A DNA stretch of 64,000 nt from Anodontia alba (GCA_964016985.1 OZ024826.1:45980978-46044977), one strand, 5' to 3'. Positions 10,732 to 24,139 are shown, counted from the stretch's first letter. Program-made: numbers and translations. The notes: a model not told the origin generated them from the sequence alone.

Positions 10732-11818
10732 GGGTGACATAAAAATAGCGATACTTTTTATTGAAAAATTACCTTATTCAAAGCTATGATATATAACGTC
10801 TGCGATTTATTTGCCGATAGGCATATAAAATTAGGTTTCCATGTATAAGTAGTTTATAGAACTCAAGCTGAAGAGCGCTTGGCAAGGGAGATAAAAAAGT
10901 TACACTTCAACAAATATTGATTAAGAGCAAGTTCGACTTATACCTTGGTAACTGTGGTCGACTATATTTTTACCGAACTCACTTCGGATCGACTAAAGTG
11001 ACGTAATCTCAGACTGCGGTTCAACCATGCTCTGCGCGTTGGTTTCTCTAGATCGAATATGGCCGTCCCTGGAAAACAAAATAAGTTGAAAAGTTAAAAA
11101 TTCTTAATTTTGAAAGTTTCGGGTACGAAAAAGCAATATTTTTCTTTTCGTTGGTAGAAAAGATCTAAACAATTTTGATCAGTAGGTTCGGCATGTCTTA
11201 CAAGAGAAAATAGAAAAAAAAAAAACTTCCTCAAAAACCATAAATCATAACCGATTGTCCATAGGCGCCGCCATATTGCAACCAAACGTCTAATACCAAA
11301 CAGAGTTCGATCTGTCCCTTTCAAGAGCATACGCATTCGTCCTTCCGGAGCTAAACTACGGTTGCTGATCGAACTCGCTCTAAATAATTCATACCTTTTA
11401 AGCATCAGCTTTAATAGCACTCCGCTTTTTAAGTATAAAGTCGTGGGTTCGTGGACGGCATACATTTTTCTCAAACGTTTTTCTTTTCTTACCGTGTGAT
11501 TTATTTGCGATTTATAATCATACCAGCCATCAAAGCCAGTATTTTGTCAATCACATTCCAACGTTTGAGTAATATTTTGGACTGAAACTGCCTTACCACC
11601 CGTAAAGTACAAAAATACGTGAGCAGGAGGCAGTTTATACGTAACGTAGATAATAGTGATCATTAAAAGGCGTCGCGTAACGTCGCTTAGATGGCATTAG
11701 AAATATATCTCTTCAAGAAAAAAAAAATGGAATTACCGCCAGCCTTTTTAAAACACTTCTTGTTTTCATTTTGTCCTATTTCACTTTAAGGCTAATTCGT
11801 ATATAAATTTATCCACAG

Positions 11819-12005
11819 ACGCCGGTTCCTTCAACAACAATCCTGGAACTGTGAACGTTCACGAAAACTACGATTCCGAAAAGACAGTGTGGGCTAATAT
11901 TGATGCCACATGTTACGTGCGCAACACTTGCTCTAGTTACAAATGTGAATATTACACGTCTTGGTACTGGAGCGGCTGGTCATTGAAAACAAGAACCTCA
12001 TGTAG
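11819..12005 (+). CDS. Cadherin-like gene, exon 1 (first recognised)
   Basis: The exon starts after TTATCCACAG and ends TGTAG before GTAAGT. Its 187 nt are open in one frame (start phase 1, end phase 2). It encodes a segment beginning with the run NNNPGTVNVHENYDSE, then CYVRNTC, and ending in an aromatic, cysteine-containing stretch (KCEYYTSWYWSGW). NPG followed by VxVxEN is what the first strand of a cadherin (EC) repeat looks like. Four cysteines suggest an extracellular, disulphide-bonded fold. Phase 2 joins exactly to the exon at 26819. Upstream exons were not found in 6-11.8 kb, so the signal peptide is probably outside the window. The family assignment is an inference from pattern only; a novel cysteine-rich domain is the alternative. 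Confidence 0.65.
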
Positions 12006-12299
12006 GTAAGTACTGCGTGCAGGTGAGTACCACGTGTAGGTGAGTACCACAGTTCAGCTGATAAGTGCAAAATAAATACAGTTTATGGAATTATCAAATT
12101 TTATTACTTTTCCATGGATTTGTCCAACTAAGATTTACTTGCCCGAAAACTGACATTTTTATTTCACGAAGAAAATATATATTGTATGCACTCATTAGAA
12201 GGTTCTTGTCCCAGGACAAATAAACTGAAATTTCTTACTTGTCCTCAGGGAAATGGGACCAGCTGGACAAGTCGGGCATGGTATTTCCACAGCCCCGAT

Positions 12300-12492
12300 A
12301 AATAGACAGATAAACAAATAATGATAAAAAAAACAAGAAAAAACAAAAAACAAAAAAAACAAAAACATATCTTTCTTTTTATTTACCTTGGCTTTGCTAC
12401 AAAACTAACGACCTGAAGTCTACTGTCTCCCCGTACTTCACCGTAGTGCAGGTTATATTATTATTATTATTATTATTATTTTTTTTTTGGAT
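12300..12492. repeat. A-rich and (TTA)n low-complexity tracts
   Basis: AAAACAAAAA-type sequence at 12326-12366 and a TTA trinucleotide run ending in poly(T) at 12460-12488, in intron 1. Confidence 0.85.
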
Positions 12493-12589
12493 CATTGAGT
12501 CTATTCTGTTTACTTTGAAAATCGAATACCGTTTGTACATCATCTAAATTGGTCCTTGCCTCTATAATGGTCCTGGTATCTTTTTTGGT

Positions 12590-12690
12590 CCTTCGTGGCA
12601 TCTAAAATGGTCCTCAGCAGCATCTAATCTGTTGGTCAGCATCTAATCTGTTGGTTTCAACAGCCTCTAAACTGCCCCTACGTTTCATAT
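12590..12690. repeat. GCATCTAA repeat, inverted copy at 18370-18460
   Basis: GGCATCTAAAATGGTCC, GCATCTAATCTGTTGGT and CAACAGCCTCTAAACTG appear here. The reverse complement of 18370-18460 gives the same series of motifs in the same order. Confidence 0.5.
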
Positions 12691-12779
12691 CCCCGAGTAT
12701 AACTACCTCGTCACTGAATGTTACGACGCTGTATACTAAAGCATGCCTAAGGTTGGCAATGCATCTATACGTAATGCGG

Positions 12780-12960
12780 GTCCCGGGGTGTGTGTATGGT
12801 TGGGTGGGGTGGGGCGGCGGGGTGGGGGTTGTAGCTCCCTATATAAGGTATACGGGGATGTTCCACTGGTTAGGGGAATTTTTTCAGCTCTTCTGGTATT
12901 TTTTCGGGCTCTTAGGTATTCTTTTGGGTCCTATTTTCACCAGCTCTTATATTAATTCCG
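12780..12960. repeat. G-rich repeat related to 7866-8250
   Basis: A GGGTGGGGTGGGGCGG run is followed by TTGTAGCTCCCTATATA and reiterated short T-rich phrases (TTTTTCGGGCTCTTAGGTAT). This resembles the start of the repeat at 7866. Two overlapping frames here are G-run artefacts. Confidence 0.45.
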
Positions 12961-13189
12961 GAGTAAGGAATTAGCACATGTTTTTCCCTGTATGGTTCGT
13001 TGTTTTGTGCGAACACGCAAAATCTAATATAACATTAATTCGCATCAAATAACTCTGTTCTTGGAATAAAATGCACACATTATCAGTGCCAATATTTTTT
13101 GATGAAAACTGGTACTTGTTGGGTGTGCTTTTTCGTTTCGGGTATGCATTTTATTATTATTAGTTTTAGTATGATTCGAGGCCGTTACT

Positions 13190-13960
13190 AGAAAGACCGG
13201 AAAACACTTTTTGACCGGAAAACGCAGGAAAACGCCGGAAAATACCTAAAATATGCAGGAAAACACTAGAAAAGAGGCATTTTTAGTGTTTTGTTATTAA
13301 TATTTTACCACCATAAATATAATAATATGACCTGTGCTCTTAATTCGGGGGTTAACATGAGCAAAATCTGCCGGAAAACGCAAACAACGCAGGAAAATGT
13401 CAGAAAACATAACATGTAAATTATGCAGGAAAACGCTTAAAATAGGGATTTGTGTTGCTTTTGTATAAATAACATTACAAATATAAATAAATGACCCGTG
13501 CTTTTAATTTTGGGGAGGATGCGGGGCGTTTTGAGCGAAATTTGCCGGAAAACGCCAAAGACTAGATGTATAATAGTCTTGATAAACTGTATTTGGGGTT
13601 GCTTACCAAGTAAAACACAATTCAACCTGCTTGGATCGCGAGATAAGCTAGAGTCTTGTTAAACTCGTAATTATTATTTAAGGCTAGGAACAACAACAGC
13701 GAGGAACATACTGCACCGATGCGCATATTGATCTGCGCATTTGTTGTTATCATATGCTAAAGCAGGTATTATGCTGACGCGGTTAAAATATTTTCAGTAG
13801 TGATACTAAGAATTTGCCACTGTAGTTTTGTTTTGTTGTGCATTAAAATTTTATAGAGAAGAAGAATATGTCAATATTTCTTTTCTTTTTGCTCCATAAT
13901 AATTTTCTGTATTTATGTGCTGAAAATAGCGGGAAAACGCCGAAAACCACTTACGTTTGC
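13190..13960. repeat. Cluster of GGAAAACGC motifs
   Basis: Short interspersed motif (C)CGGAAAACGC / GCAGGAAAACGC occurs about a dozen times between 13195 and 13560 and again near 13930, with AT-rich spacers. It is a degenerate tandem repeat with no coding potential. Confidence 0.6.
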
Positions 13961-14035
13961 AATATGATTCAGTACATGCAATAATGTTCCTGATAAAATT
14001 CTTGGCTATCTCTTCTATAACTGTTGTTTAATAAC

Positions 14036-16735
14036 ATGCAGGACTGTAAGGTGTAATAGAGGTTGGTCAGTGGTCTAACAGTGAAGTTAAAGGCTTTACA
14101 GGTGTAGTTGTATAGTAGTGAGCCTCAGTAATGTACAGGTATACCAGGGGTAGACCTGTGGCCTGGCAGTAAACTATGTTACTGTACAGGTGTATCAAGT
14201 GTAGGGCAGTAGCCTGTAAAGCTTAAGGGCTGAACAGGGGCACCAAAACTAAAGCAGTGGCCTAGATGTGAGCTACGGTGTTGTACGATTATACGGGGGG
14301 TACAGCAGGACTGCACAGGAATACCAGGTGTAGAGCAGAGGCCTGGCAGTGAGCAACAGGACTGTACAGGAGTTACAGAGGTAGGTCAGTGACCTAGCAG
14401 TGAGGTTTAGGGCTGTACAGGTTTACCAGGGGTCGAGCAGTTGCATTGTGGTGAGCTTCAGTAGTACTGTGCATGTGTACCAGGGTAGAGATGTGTTCTG
14501 GCAGTGAGCTACAGGACTGCTTTATGTGTACAAGGTGTGGAGCAGTGGCCTGGTAGTGTGCTATAGGACTGTACAGGTGTGGCCTGGCAGTAAACTACAG
14601 GGCTGTACAGGTGTATCAGGTGTAAGACAGTGGCCTGGAAGTGAGCTCTAGGGCTGTACAGATGTACCAGGAGTAAAGATGTGGCCTGGAAGTGAGCTAC
14701 AGTGTTGTAAAAATGAACGAGGGGTAAAGCAGGACTGCATAGGAACACCAGGTGTAAAGCAGAGGCCTGGCGGTTAGCTAGAGGACTGTACAGGTGTAAC
14801 AGAGGTAGATCAGTGGCCTAGCAGTGCGGTTTAGGGCTGTACAAATGAACCTGCAGGTGTCTGGCAGTGAAGTACAGTACTGTGCAGGTGTTCCAGGGTA
14901 GAGATGTGTTCTGGCAGTGAGCTACAGGACTGCTTTATGTGTACAAGGTGTGGAGCAGTGGCCTGGTAGTGTGCTATAGGACTGTACAGGTGTGGCCTGG
15001 CAGTAAACTACAGGGCTGTACAGGTGTATCAGGTGTAAGACAATGGCCTGGAAGTGAGCTCTAGGGCTGTACAGATGTACCAGGAGTAAAGCTGTGGCCT
15101 GGAAATGAGCTACAGTGTTGTAAAAATGAACGAGGGGTAAAACAGGACTGCATAGGAACACCAGGTGTAAAGCAGAGGCCTGGCGGTTAGCTAGAGGACT
15201 GTACAGGTGTAATAGAGGTAGATCAGTGGCCTAGCAGTGCGGTTTAGGGCTGTACAGATGAACCTGTAGTCGAGCTGATGCCTAGCAGCGATGCACAATA
15301 CTGTACAGGATACCAGGGGCAGAGCAATGTCCTGGAAGTGAGATACAGGACTGAACAGTTGTAGAAAGTGTATACCAGTGGCCTGGCAGTGTGCTATAGG
15401 ACTGTACAGGTATACAAATGGTAGCATTTGTACACTATAGGGCTATTAGGTGAAACAGGTGTACAGAAGTGGCCTGGAAGTAAGCTATAGGGCTGTACAG
15501 GTTTACCAGAACTAGCAGTGATGTTCAATACTGTACAGGTGTACCAGGGGTAGGACAATGTCCTGGAAGTGAGCTACAGGACTTACAGTAGTACCAGGGT
15601 TAGAGCAGTGGCCTGGCAGTGAGCTACAGGACCGTGCAGGTGTACAGCAGTGGCCTTGGATTGATCTACAGGACTGTACAGGTGTACCAGAAGTAGAGCA
15701 GTGGCCTGGCAGTGAGCTACAAGACTGTACATTTGTACCAGAGGTAGAGCAGTGGCCTGGCAGGAGCTACAGGACTGTACAGGTGTTACAGGTGTATTGG
15801 CCTGGAAGTGAGCTACAGCACTGAACAGGGATACAGGGTGTAGAGCAGTGGCCTAGCAGTGTGCTTAAGGAGTACACAGTAGGCAGTGAACTACATGGCT
15901 GTACAGGTATACCAGGTGTAGAACAATCGCCATGCAGTAAGCTGTAGGGTTGTACAGGTTGACCATCAGTAGAGCTGTGACCTGGGAGTGGGCTACAGTG
16001 CTGTACAGGTACACGGAATAGAGCAGGTTTGTACGGGTGCACATGGGAGTATAGCAGAGGCCGGGCAATGAGGTAAAGGACTGTACAGCTGCAACAGAAG
16101 TAGATCAGTGGCCTAGCAGTGAGGCTTTGGGCTGTACAGGTGTTGAGCAGTGGCCTGGTAGTGAGTTATAGGGCTGTACAGGTGAACTAGGAGTAGAGCA
16201 GTTGTCGTGAAGTGAGCTAGAGTTGTATTTGGTTAGAACAGGACTGTACAGGTGCACCAGGTGTAGAGCAGAGGCCTGGCAGTGAGCTATAGAACTGGAC
16301 ATGTGTATCAGATGTAGATCAGTGCCTAGCATGATCAGTGCCTAGCATAAGGTGTACATGGGTAGAGCAGTGGCCTGGCGGAGCTACAGGACTGTTCAGG
16401 TGTACGGGGGTATTAGAGCATTGGCCTGGCAGTGTACAGGTGTACGCTTGGTGGACGCTTTGCCAAGGGTTACAAGGATGTACAGGCATGTCAGGGGAAA
16501 AGCTGACGTATGAAAGAGCTTTACAGGTATTCCATGGGTAGGACAGCGGCTTCGCCGAGTTCTACAGGGCTGTGCAGGTATACCAGAGGAAGGTCATCTT
16601 CCTTGCAGACCGCTTAAGCACAGTAGATATATTCCAATGCTAGTACAGACACCTGTTTAGGTATACCAGGTGTAAGGCAGCTGCCTCTCTGAGCGCAATA
16701 GGGCTGTACAGTTGTACCAGGGGTTTGCCAGCTAC
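14036..16735. repeat. Minisatellite, ~50 bp unit, with 413 bp higher-order repeat
   Basis: About fifty variants of GGCCTGGCAGTGAGCTACAG followed by GACTGTACAGGTGTACCAGG and a GTGTAGAGCAGT join run head to tail for 2.7 kb in intron 1. Blocks at about 14480-14880 and 14893-15290 are nearly identical and offset by exactly 413 bp, so the array has also grown by duplication of multi-unit blocks. The open frames on the minus strand (79, 79, 78 and 91 codons) are periodic artefacts. Confidence 0.9.
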
Positions 16736-17529
16736 CTGGATGGACCGTTTGGGTGATAGGGTGAGACACTCGTGTACCTTAGAAATGTATTTTTGCCTTC
16801 TAGAGTGATTTTGTAACGAATTAGTTACGGTAGACTGATAAGATTCGTGTAAACAATTTGTAATTTCCCAGAAAAATGTCAAGATTATAAACAGAAAAAT
16901 CCCAGAAATACCAGAAACAAATAGTATGTATCAATTACTTTAGGAGAAATCTGCCTGCAAAATTTGTATCGCATCCGTAAATATTTACGGTTGACTGGGA
17001 TTCTGGTGTCATTCTGGTTCTGGGGTTCATATGCCGGGAACTGGATGTCTTAAAAATGCCTAAAACATGTGAAAAATGAAAATGCCCGGAAAAAGTAAAC
17101 CCCAGAAGGTGAAGCTTCCATATATCCATCTGCCGTACAAGCTGCAGAGGTTCTACGAACTCAGAATGGCACTGTCGCAGAATCAGCTTAACTGTTTCTT
17201 ATGTCACGCGTACACCACAGTGCATATTAAGATGTCACCATAGGGATTTGTATAACAAAGCACCCAATCCATTAGAAACGCAATCATTGACCAGTCTGAT
17301 CAATTGTGGAAGCAGAGCATTCTAAATCTTCTGCATGCTCACCAGGTCCTGCAAAACCTATCGCTTATATGGTTTATTTACTTTTCGGTGGCATTTTCAA
17401 CAGGCTGGCAAAATCATTGCATGTAACAATGACAAGAAGTGTAAATCATGTTTCAGAAACCCCATCTGCATTTTCGCTGTTTGCATAGGTATCTGAATTG
17501 GTCGTAAGGGTTTACTGGGTTGAGTCGGC

Positions 17530-17531
<2 letters not shown>

Positions 17532-17563
<32 letters not shown>

Positions 17564-17596
17564 AGCAGTGTAATAATCCGCATATGAATATTGCAA

Positions 17597-17632
<36 letters not shown>
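17532..17632. repeat. Two (TAA)n microsatellites
   Basis: Eleven or so TAA/ATA triplets at 17530-17562 and a similar run at 17597-17631, separated by unique sequence. 16736-17530 and 17632-18540 hold no gene that I can support. Confidence 0.9.
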
Positions 17633-18572
17633 CAAACAATGGAATATAATTTAATATTATAAAAGTCAAAAGTCAGTGGTCTGAATATTGCATGTAAAAA
17701 GTTATGTACCGCCATTAAATTTGCAAAGATTCCTCCAGCATATCGTGTTCATAAATGTTTAGGCCGAACGTTGTCTTGAAAGCCATTATAGAGCTTGAAC
17801 TGTAATATCGTATCTGTATTTGCGAACAGAAAAAATCCGCATATTTTCAGTGCGGACTATTTTCAGTACTCATGTGCGCTCGGTTTCAACTTCAAGTACC
17901 ATGCAGCCCAATCTATTTCTCCTAGCCCCAATGGGCGTGGGCCGCACGAGTCATGTGATAACCTCTTTATAAATCCATACCTTTTACATCAAAATCTTGC
18001 GTTGATTCGTGCTTGTGTGATCGCTATAAAATACATGTAATACTGGGTATATGGCGATTTAAATATCCCCTTTAAAAATGGTGAATTCGAGCATTTGAAG
18101 CTGTTGGTAACCGGCAGTACATTCTGACCTATTACCCATCCCTTGGATCAACTGCGATAACGCCAATGTAACTATGTCGATTTTAGCTGTATATATGGAA
18201 AAAAATAACTGCTCTTGAACGTCACAAGAAAACAGTATTCAATCCGGGTCGTATTTCTGAGTATTTGCAGCAGTCTTTGATCAGACGGTGCATATGCGCA
18301 GATTTATATGAGCATTCGCTAGCCACACGTCATAACACATCTCAAGTTTATTCAATAGCCGGTTGCCTTCGTAATGAATAATACAAACACGGGTCAGTAT
18401 AGAGGCTGTTGAAACCGACAGTTTAGATGCTATTGGGGACCACTTTAGATGCCATACATACTGTCACAACGCTATTTCCACGGACTATGCTCATTCGAGG
18501 GCATGGAAGTACACATCTTGTGACGACAGCAAATCTGTGGCCCCAGTACGATCATATTGAAAGTTGCATAGT

Positions 18573-18626
18573 CGTGCATTAACCGCGCGTGAATTGCCTT
18601 GTTAATAACGGCTTTTCGTCGGTTAA
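18573..18626. repeat. Hairpin, GTGCATTAACCG arms
   Basis: GTGCATTAACCGCG pairs with CGGTTAATGCAC across a loop of about 28 nt. Confidence 0.6.
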
Positions 18627-18672
18627 TGCACGGCTATTAATAACGTGCTACACTGTTTTATATGTAATAATA

Positions 18673-18737
18673 TAGGTTATTGCATAGTTTTAAATTTCGA
18701 GCCGTCAGGCGAGGAATTTAAAACGTGCAATAACCGA
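18673..18737. repeat. Hairpin, GGTTATTGCA...TTTAAA arms
   Basis: GGTTATTGCATAGTTTTAAA pairs with TTTAAAACGTGCAATAACC around a short GC-rich centre. It lies 47 bp from the hairpin above and has a similar arm length and layout. Confidence 0.6.
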
Positions 18738-19500
18738 TTGTCGCAATAACCCTTAGGACCGTATCTCACAGTTGCCATAATGAGACTGACCCCAGTGTAC
18801 ACCGATCAGGTATTTAATCAAGGGTATCACGTTTTATTTAATGACTTATTGCGACAAGAAAGGGCTAAACGATTTCTTTAAGCTGAAAAGTATATTTGGT
18901 ACATCATTCCTGAACATTAACTGTAGCCATACATACACTACTCAAAACAATTAAATGAGCAAACACACATTTCCTCATAACATGGAGATATAATGATAAA
19001 ATGTCGATACAGAAAGATGAATCACTTTATCTGTTACATGTTTGGCAAAATTGGCAAAAAACGGAATTGCAGAAATGTTTGAAAAATCTCTGTCTTTACG
19101 TCATACGATTTCTGAAATCATAGATTGCGCAAATCAGTCTGTTTTTCTTGTTAGTAATGTATATGACCACTTCGATCAGCGCAACACTCCTGGCATTGCC
19201 AAAGCATGCTTATCAACTTTTGAATGTTTTATAGCTAATGTTTCCCTCTCATGTCTAAGGATTACTGTGAGTTCTTGAATAGTCATTGGTAGATGATCAC
19301 GGTGTGAGATATGTTTGTAAAGAATGCCCCCACACATGTTCTATTGGATTTAAGTCAGGAGATGTGCAGGCCAGACCATTACTACAATAGTCTCATGATT
19401 AAGGTAGTCTATGCACTTTAGCAGTATAGGTGCGGCCATTGAATGAAATTGTCACCGATTCCCCCAGTAAAAGGTATCATCAAAGCACCAAAGGCACTGA

Positions 19501-22500
19501 AATGACAGATTCTATCAGAAATTCATAAAAAAAAAAAATCTTAATTTGTATAAAACCTTTATAAGAAGAACGCCTAACGGCATTATGGACGTGTTTATCA
19601 GAAAGGTTAACCAAAAGGTAAACCTGCCGGGGTTTGCTATTTTAAAGGACGGATTTTTGAAAACCCATCCAATAAAAAGGTTTCAATTTGTTTAAAAATG
19701 TAGTACTACAAATTCAGTTATCAAATGCTTGCAGATGTATATATATATATAGTGCTATGAAGTTCCACTTGATGCTTTGAAGTTTCAAAAGAAATATTTT
19801 GTCTCAAAATGTTGCAAAAAGCCAATTATCACATGCAATATAGAGCTAAAATTGTGATAAATTTTCTTCTTTTCTTCAATAACTTAACACCTATACTTAA
19901 AAATTGGTTGCAAATGACGTCATTAAATTTGCTGTGCAAACCTGAGAATTTAAAACAAGACGTGGACCTTTTGCTGGGTTCTTTTAAAAGAAGCCAACTT
20001 GTTGTTTACTTTCACTTTCACAAGAGGAAATAATCAAAGTATCTTGAGTACTTAACGTTGCGCTGCAGATAGCAATAGAGATTTCCAACACTTTCCTTTT
20101 TTTCTGACAAATAATTACACTTTAAACCCAAGCATCCTTTTTATTAAAATGCCGCAGGTAAAATATTTATTTAATGTTAAGCAAATCAACAACAGCGAGA
20201 AAAACATCTTGTAATGTTTGAGTAAAGCCCTGTCCCTTTAATCCGACTGTATTGATTTTTTTACACATGTCAAACAAATGGGCAAGTGATCTGCGTAAAA
20301 GTTTTATCATACCATATTTTCAAATATTTTTCTATTTTCCCAAGGAGACAGCATTTGACATTACATGCAAATTGATTGAGACATTTTGAGACATTTTGCA
20401 TGAAATGTCAAATTATGTTTTACGGTAAAAATATCTGCTAATTTTTGACACGCGGGTCATGAGGCAGCGTCTGTTCTATTAATAGCTAACAACAAATTGG
20501 GCAGATCAACCTTACAACCTATGATCGAAGAAAACACTTTACAGCATGATTATGAGCACATCTTTTTTTTTCTTTTATTATCAAGCATTAAAAATCTTCA
20601 GAATCTATGTTAAATTTGGACAGTAATAGTTGATTAGACTGCTTATATTGCTGGTAACAGTAGCTTACGGTCTAGTTCTCGCGCCACGTCTTTAATCCAG
20701 CGCAGGCGTATTGATACACAAGTATGTTGATATTGCAAGGCACCTCGGGTAGGTGTGACCAAGCTTGAATAATTATTTCTCGAAACATCACAATTAAGTA
20801 AGGAGTGCATTCGCACAGTCATTTATTCAGGTTTCAAATTGGGTTTCACAAGCTTTTATTCATATCATTTACACCGGGGCAGCGGCATAACTGGTTCTGC
20901 ACCAAAAGCATGGTACTCAATCTCTCAGGTGGTCGTCTGACATCTTAATCATCAATCTAAAACTCGAGATAACCACACCGAGCTCCAATCATAACTTCAG
21001 CAAGAACAGTATAACCAGATACGCCGCTGCACTAAATTGTTAATGTCAATTTGAAATAAATAACAGATAGTCACAACAATATTGGCTGATCTAACGACAT
21101 GGTACTCTTGCTTCATAGTAATTTAATGAAACGCGTATCGCGAATGTGGAATGATGAACGTTTGCGGTAGGCTACTGTATTTCTACTTCCAGGTATGTGG
21201 TGGGATCCTATCGTGCAAGTGAGATCAAGTAAACATGTATAGAAATTCTAAATATGCAAATATAAGCGACTGTAGATCTATACGTTGTGTAAACTTTGCA
21301 AATTCAAGTAGTTTCTCTCAAATAATTGTAGACTATAAAATCCGTGCAAGGTTAAAAGGGGAAAAGTAAGTTGCAATTTTTGTTGTTGTTTACAAATAAA
21401 CAATATGGCGGTTTTTCCACTTGTAAACAAGTAGGAACAGATAAGGTCTCATTGTAAAGTAGTAATCTGCACTGTATTTGCGGGAGCTGTTGTTTGTAGG
21501 TAAGAGAAATAACCGTAGTGTGATGGCTAAGTACTTTGATATAGGGTTATTTCCCTTATCGATTTATGTTTTAACTTTGAATTTGCCGCTACTCGAACTT
21601 GAGATTGGATAGCGAATTAGCGACGCTCACCTCCTTATATAGTTTCCAGGAGGGTACCATGAGACCAGATCAGCCAATCATATCACAGCTAAAATGCACT
21701 ACTTCCGCAGCTCTCGGAAAGAACCCCCTTTTAAATAAAATCTAAGTACGAAAGTAGGGGATGGAAGTCCTTTTATTACTATGATAAATCGGCGTCCAAA
21801 ACTCTAACCATAATCGATGGGACCGCGTAGTTACCGAAAGGACCTTCATTAAAGGCAGGCTATAATGGCGCATGAATATGTGTAGTATGAACTGAATTTG
21901 ACTCTGCGCTAAACAAATAGCTGCGGAAATAATATTAAAAAGATGATTTTGCGAAGTACTTCTCAAAATTATGGAACTCCTTTGCTCTATAAATAAAAGC
22001 CAAATAAAACACAACCAACGGTCTTCCATTATCGGACGTAAATATTGAGCAGGAAGAGTTTTTAGTAACAGACGCATGCTGCAAAGGTCAAGGTAAATCG
22101 GCTGAAGTTTATATTTGTGCAGCAATTCGAATGTGGTTAAAACTGGATAAATATGACAATAAAAGGACATTGGAGGTACAAATAGTGAGAATGACTACAT
22201 TCTACGAATGTTCTGGAGTTTGAGACTTCATTCTGATGTGTCTTAGGCATTTGAATAAGTTTATAATTCATTAGTAAACATGATACTAAACGGGACAGTT
22301 CTGTGACAGTTCTGACAATCATCTGTTGCGATAGGAAATTCGAGAGAGCGTCAGTAAGTAATTATTGAATATCTTGTGTCAGATACCCTTCAGAAATATT
22401 TGTGGCATCATAGTTAATCTGTAAGTGAAGTATTTATTAACATCTCAAAGGCTAACACAGTCAGTTTCAACTTGTTGATCTCTCGTGTTTACCGGTGGGT

Positions 22501-22878
22501 GGGGTGCTTGTATAGGCAGAATATCAATAGAACTATGTTGATGTCAGTAACTGGGTTGACTCTTACACTATGTTAACCCTTAAACTGCATACTACGACTA
22601 TAGCAGATATCAATTTCATTTTTTTTCTCTTATTTTATCAGAGAATTTATGAGATTCACCCGCTGGCAAATAATTCATATGAAATGCTTAGTCTGGTTTT
22701 CTCTGCAAAATAAGGGAGAATTCTGAATGTCGTCTGCTTTAAAAATTGCACGGCGCTATAAAGATATTAATAGCATCGGACTACATTTTGAGCGGACACA
22801 CATTACAGTGGTAGTGAAAGCCGGATGCAACTTGAAAACGCGTATGCCAGCAAGGAATGACAGAGAGAATCTGTCATT
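19501..22878. mobile_element. Terminal-inverted-repeat element, ~1.5 kb, split by a 1.8 kb insert
   Basis: The left end reads AATGACAGATTCTAT and the right end AGAATCTGTCATT. Almost the whole of 19501-20734 plus 22572-22878 is found in reverse complement at 59475-60978. Between about 20735 and 22571 lies about 1.84 kb with no counterpart in that copy, so this copy has been interrupted. Frames inside (for example 142 codons at 21742-22170, minus strand) resemble no family I know. No transposase was recognised, so the element is presumably non-autonomous. Confidence 0.65.
20735..22571. other. Insert within the TIR element at 19501-22878
   Basis: These bases separate two parts that are contiguous in the inverted copy at 59475-60978. 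The nature of the insert is unknown: no clear inverted termini, target duplication or recognisable protein was seen. Confidence 0.45.
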
Positions 22879-23149
22879 AATAATAGGATCAATAATTTCA
22901 TTTCGCTACCGTAATGCTGTCAGTGTATCTCTGTTTATCACGTACGTTCAGCCTTCATAAAAAATTCCACCCCATACTATCACTGACAAGCCCCCAATAC
23001 ACAAACACACAATGTTGCAGTTGATTGTTTGTGTTCTCGGAGATGTAGCACTGATGAGCTAGGAAGCCTTCATGCGGACTGAACAAATTATGTGTCTAAA
23101 CCGCGGCAGAAGTAAGGGCGATGATTGTGGCCACGTAAAATCGATTTAA

Positions 23150-23169
23150 GCCCCCCCCCCCCCCTCCCC
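23150..23169. repeat. Poly(C) tract
   Basis: A C run of about 14 followed by TCCCCC. The surrounding 22880-24135 has no supportable gene, only a dispersed-repeat fragment at about 23850-23900 (CCAGACCAGCCTGCGCATTG ... CAGTCTGGTCAGG). Confidence 0.85.
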
Positions 23170-24137
23170 CTAGTGAAATACTTTTCACTGACCGTTCCAA
23201 GGTGGTTCTTCTGTCTTGGTTTATTTTTGTTATAGTTCGTCTTTGAATGTGTGTGTCGCTTACATCTTTTTTGTTTTGGATAGCCATTTGGCCACTTTGT
23301 GGCAAAGTAACTGTCCGTTTGGCTTTCTGCTAGTGAGGTTTCCATTAGGGTCTAGTTATTTCGTGTTTGTGTTTCTTTCCCTTTGATGTCTCTGATGGGA
23401 GGTTTGGGATAATTGTATCGATTCCTGATCATTGCCTTCCCTTCTATCTCGTATCGTTGGTCGGGTCATCTCCAGACTCGAACAAGTCGATCAAAAGCAC
23501 TCAGATGAAATCAGCTTTCATCCGTAGAAAGTTGTGCGCCAGTCTTGCTATCTTCTGTCTAATGCTTTTGGGCAAACTCATATCGCCGTGCACGATGTTG
23601 CCGGGTGAGAATAGGGCCTCTTGCTGGACGTCTGGTGATCAGGTCACCTCCATGTGACCTGTTAGATATCGTTTGATCGGATATTCAGTGACCTATTGCA
23701 TGCTGGAACTCGATTTGTAGCCTTTTGGCCGTATACTGCCGATTTCGCAGCGCTGTTTTTCAAAAAATATCTCTTTGAGACGCCATGCAAGTCATGATCA
23801 GATTTGGTTTGGCGGCTGAGAAAAGGGACCTTAAACATATGCAAACAGTAAAATTCCAGACCAGCCTGCGCATTGGTACAGTCTGGTCAGGATTTTTGTC
23901 GTTTGCCTACACAATACCTTGTTTAAGATATATGACTGATAGCGAAGATCTTGACCCAACGCGTGGCTGTGCAAAATGGTCGGGGGCTTCGACATTCTTT
24001 AAGGCCTTTAAGGCCTTTTTATTAGCCATTCATGTACAACAAAAAACTCTGATTCGTGACTTGGACACTCATTAGAGGTTAGTAAATAACTGAATAATGA
24101 CAATTATAAATCCTGGTTTACTGGCGTTGCAATTATT

Positions 24138-24139
<2 letters not shown>

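Noticed and set aside
11094..11474. 126-codon open frame on the minus strand
   Set aside because: No family resemblance, no splice or promoter support, composition like surrounding intron; ends in a T-rich stretch. Treated as chance.
14509..16332. Several 67-91-codon minus-strand frames
   Set aside because: They follow the period of the minisatellite (79-codon frames offset by exactly 413 bp) and reflect repeat structure, not selection for coding.
21742..22170. 142-codon open frame on the minus strand inside the 1.8 kb insert
   Set aside because: No recognisable domain; hydrophobic/aromatic bias typical of AT-rich random frames. Left unannotated, although it is the longest frame in the insert.
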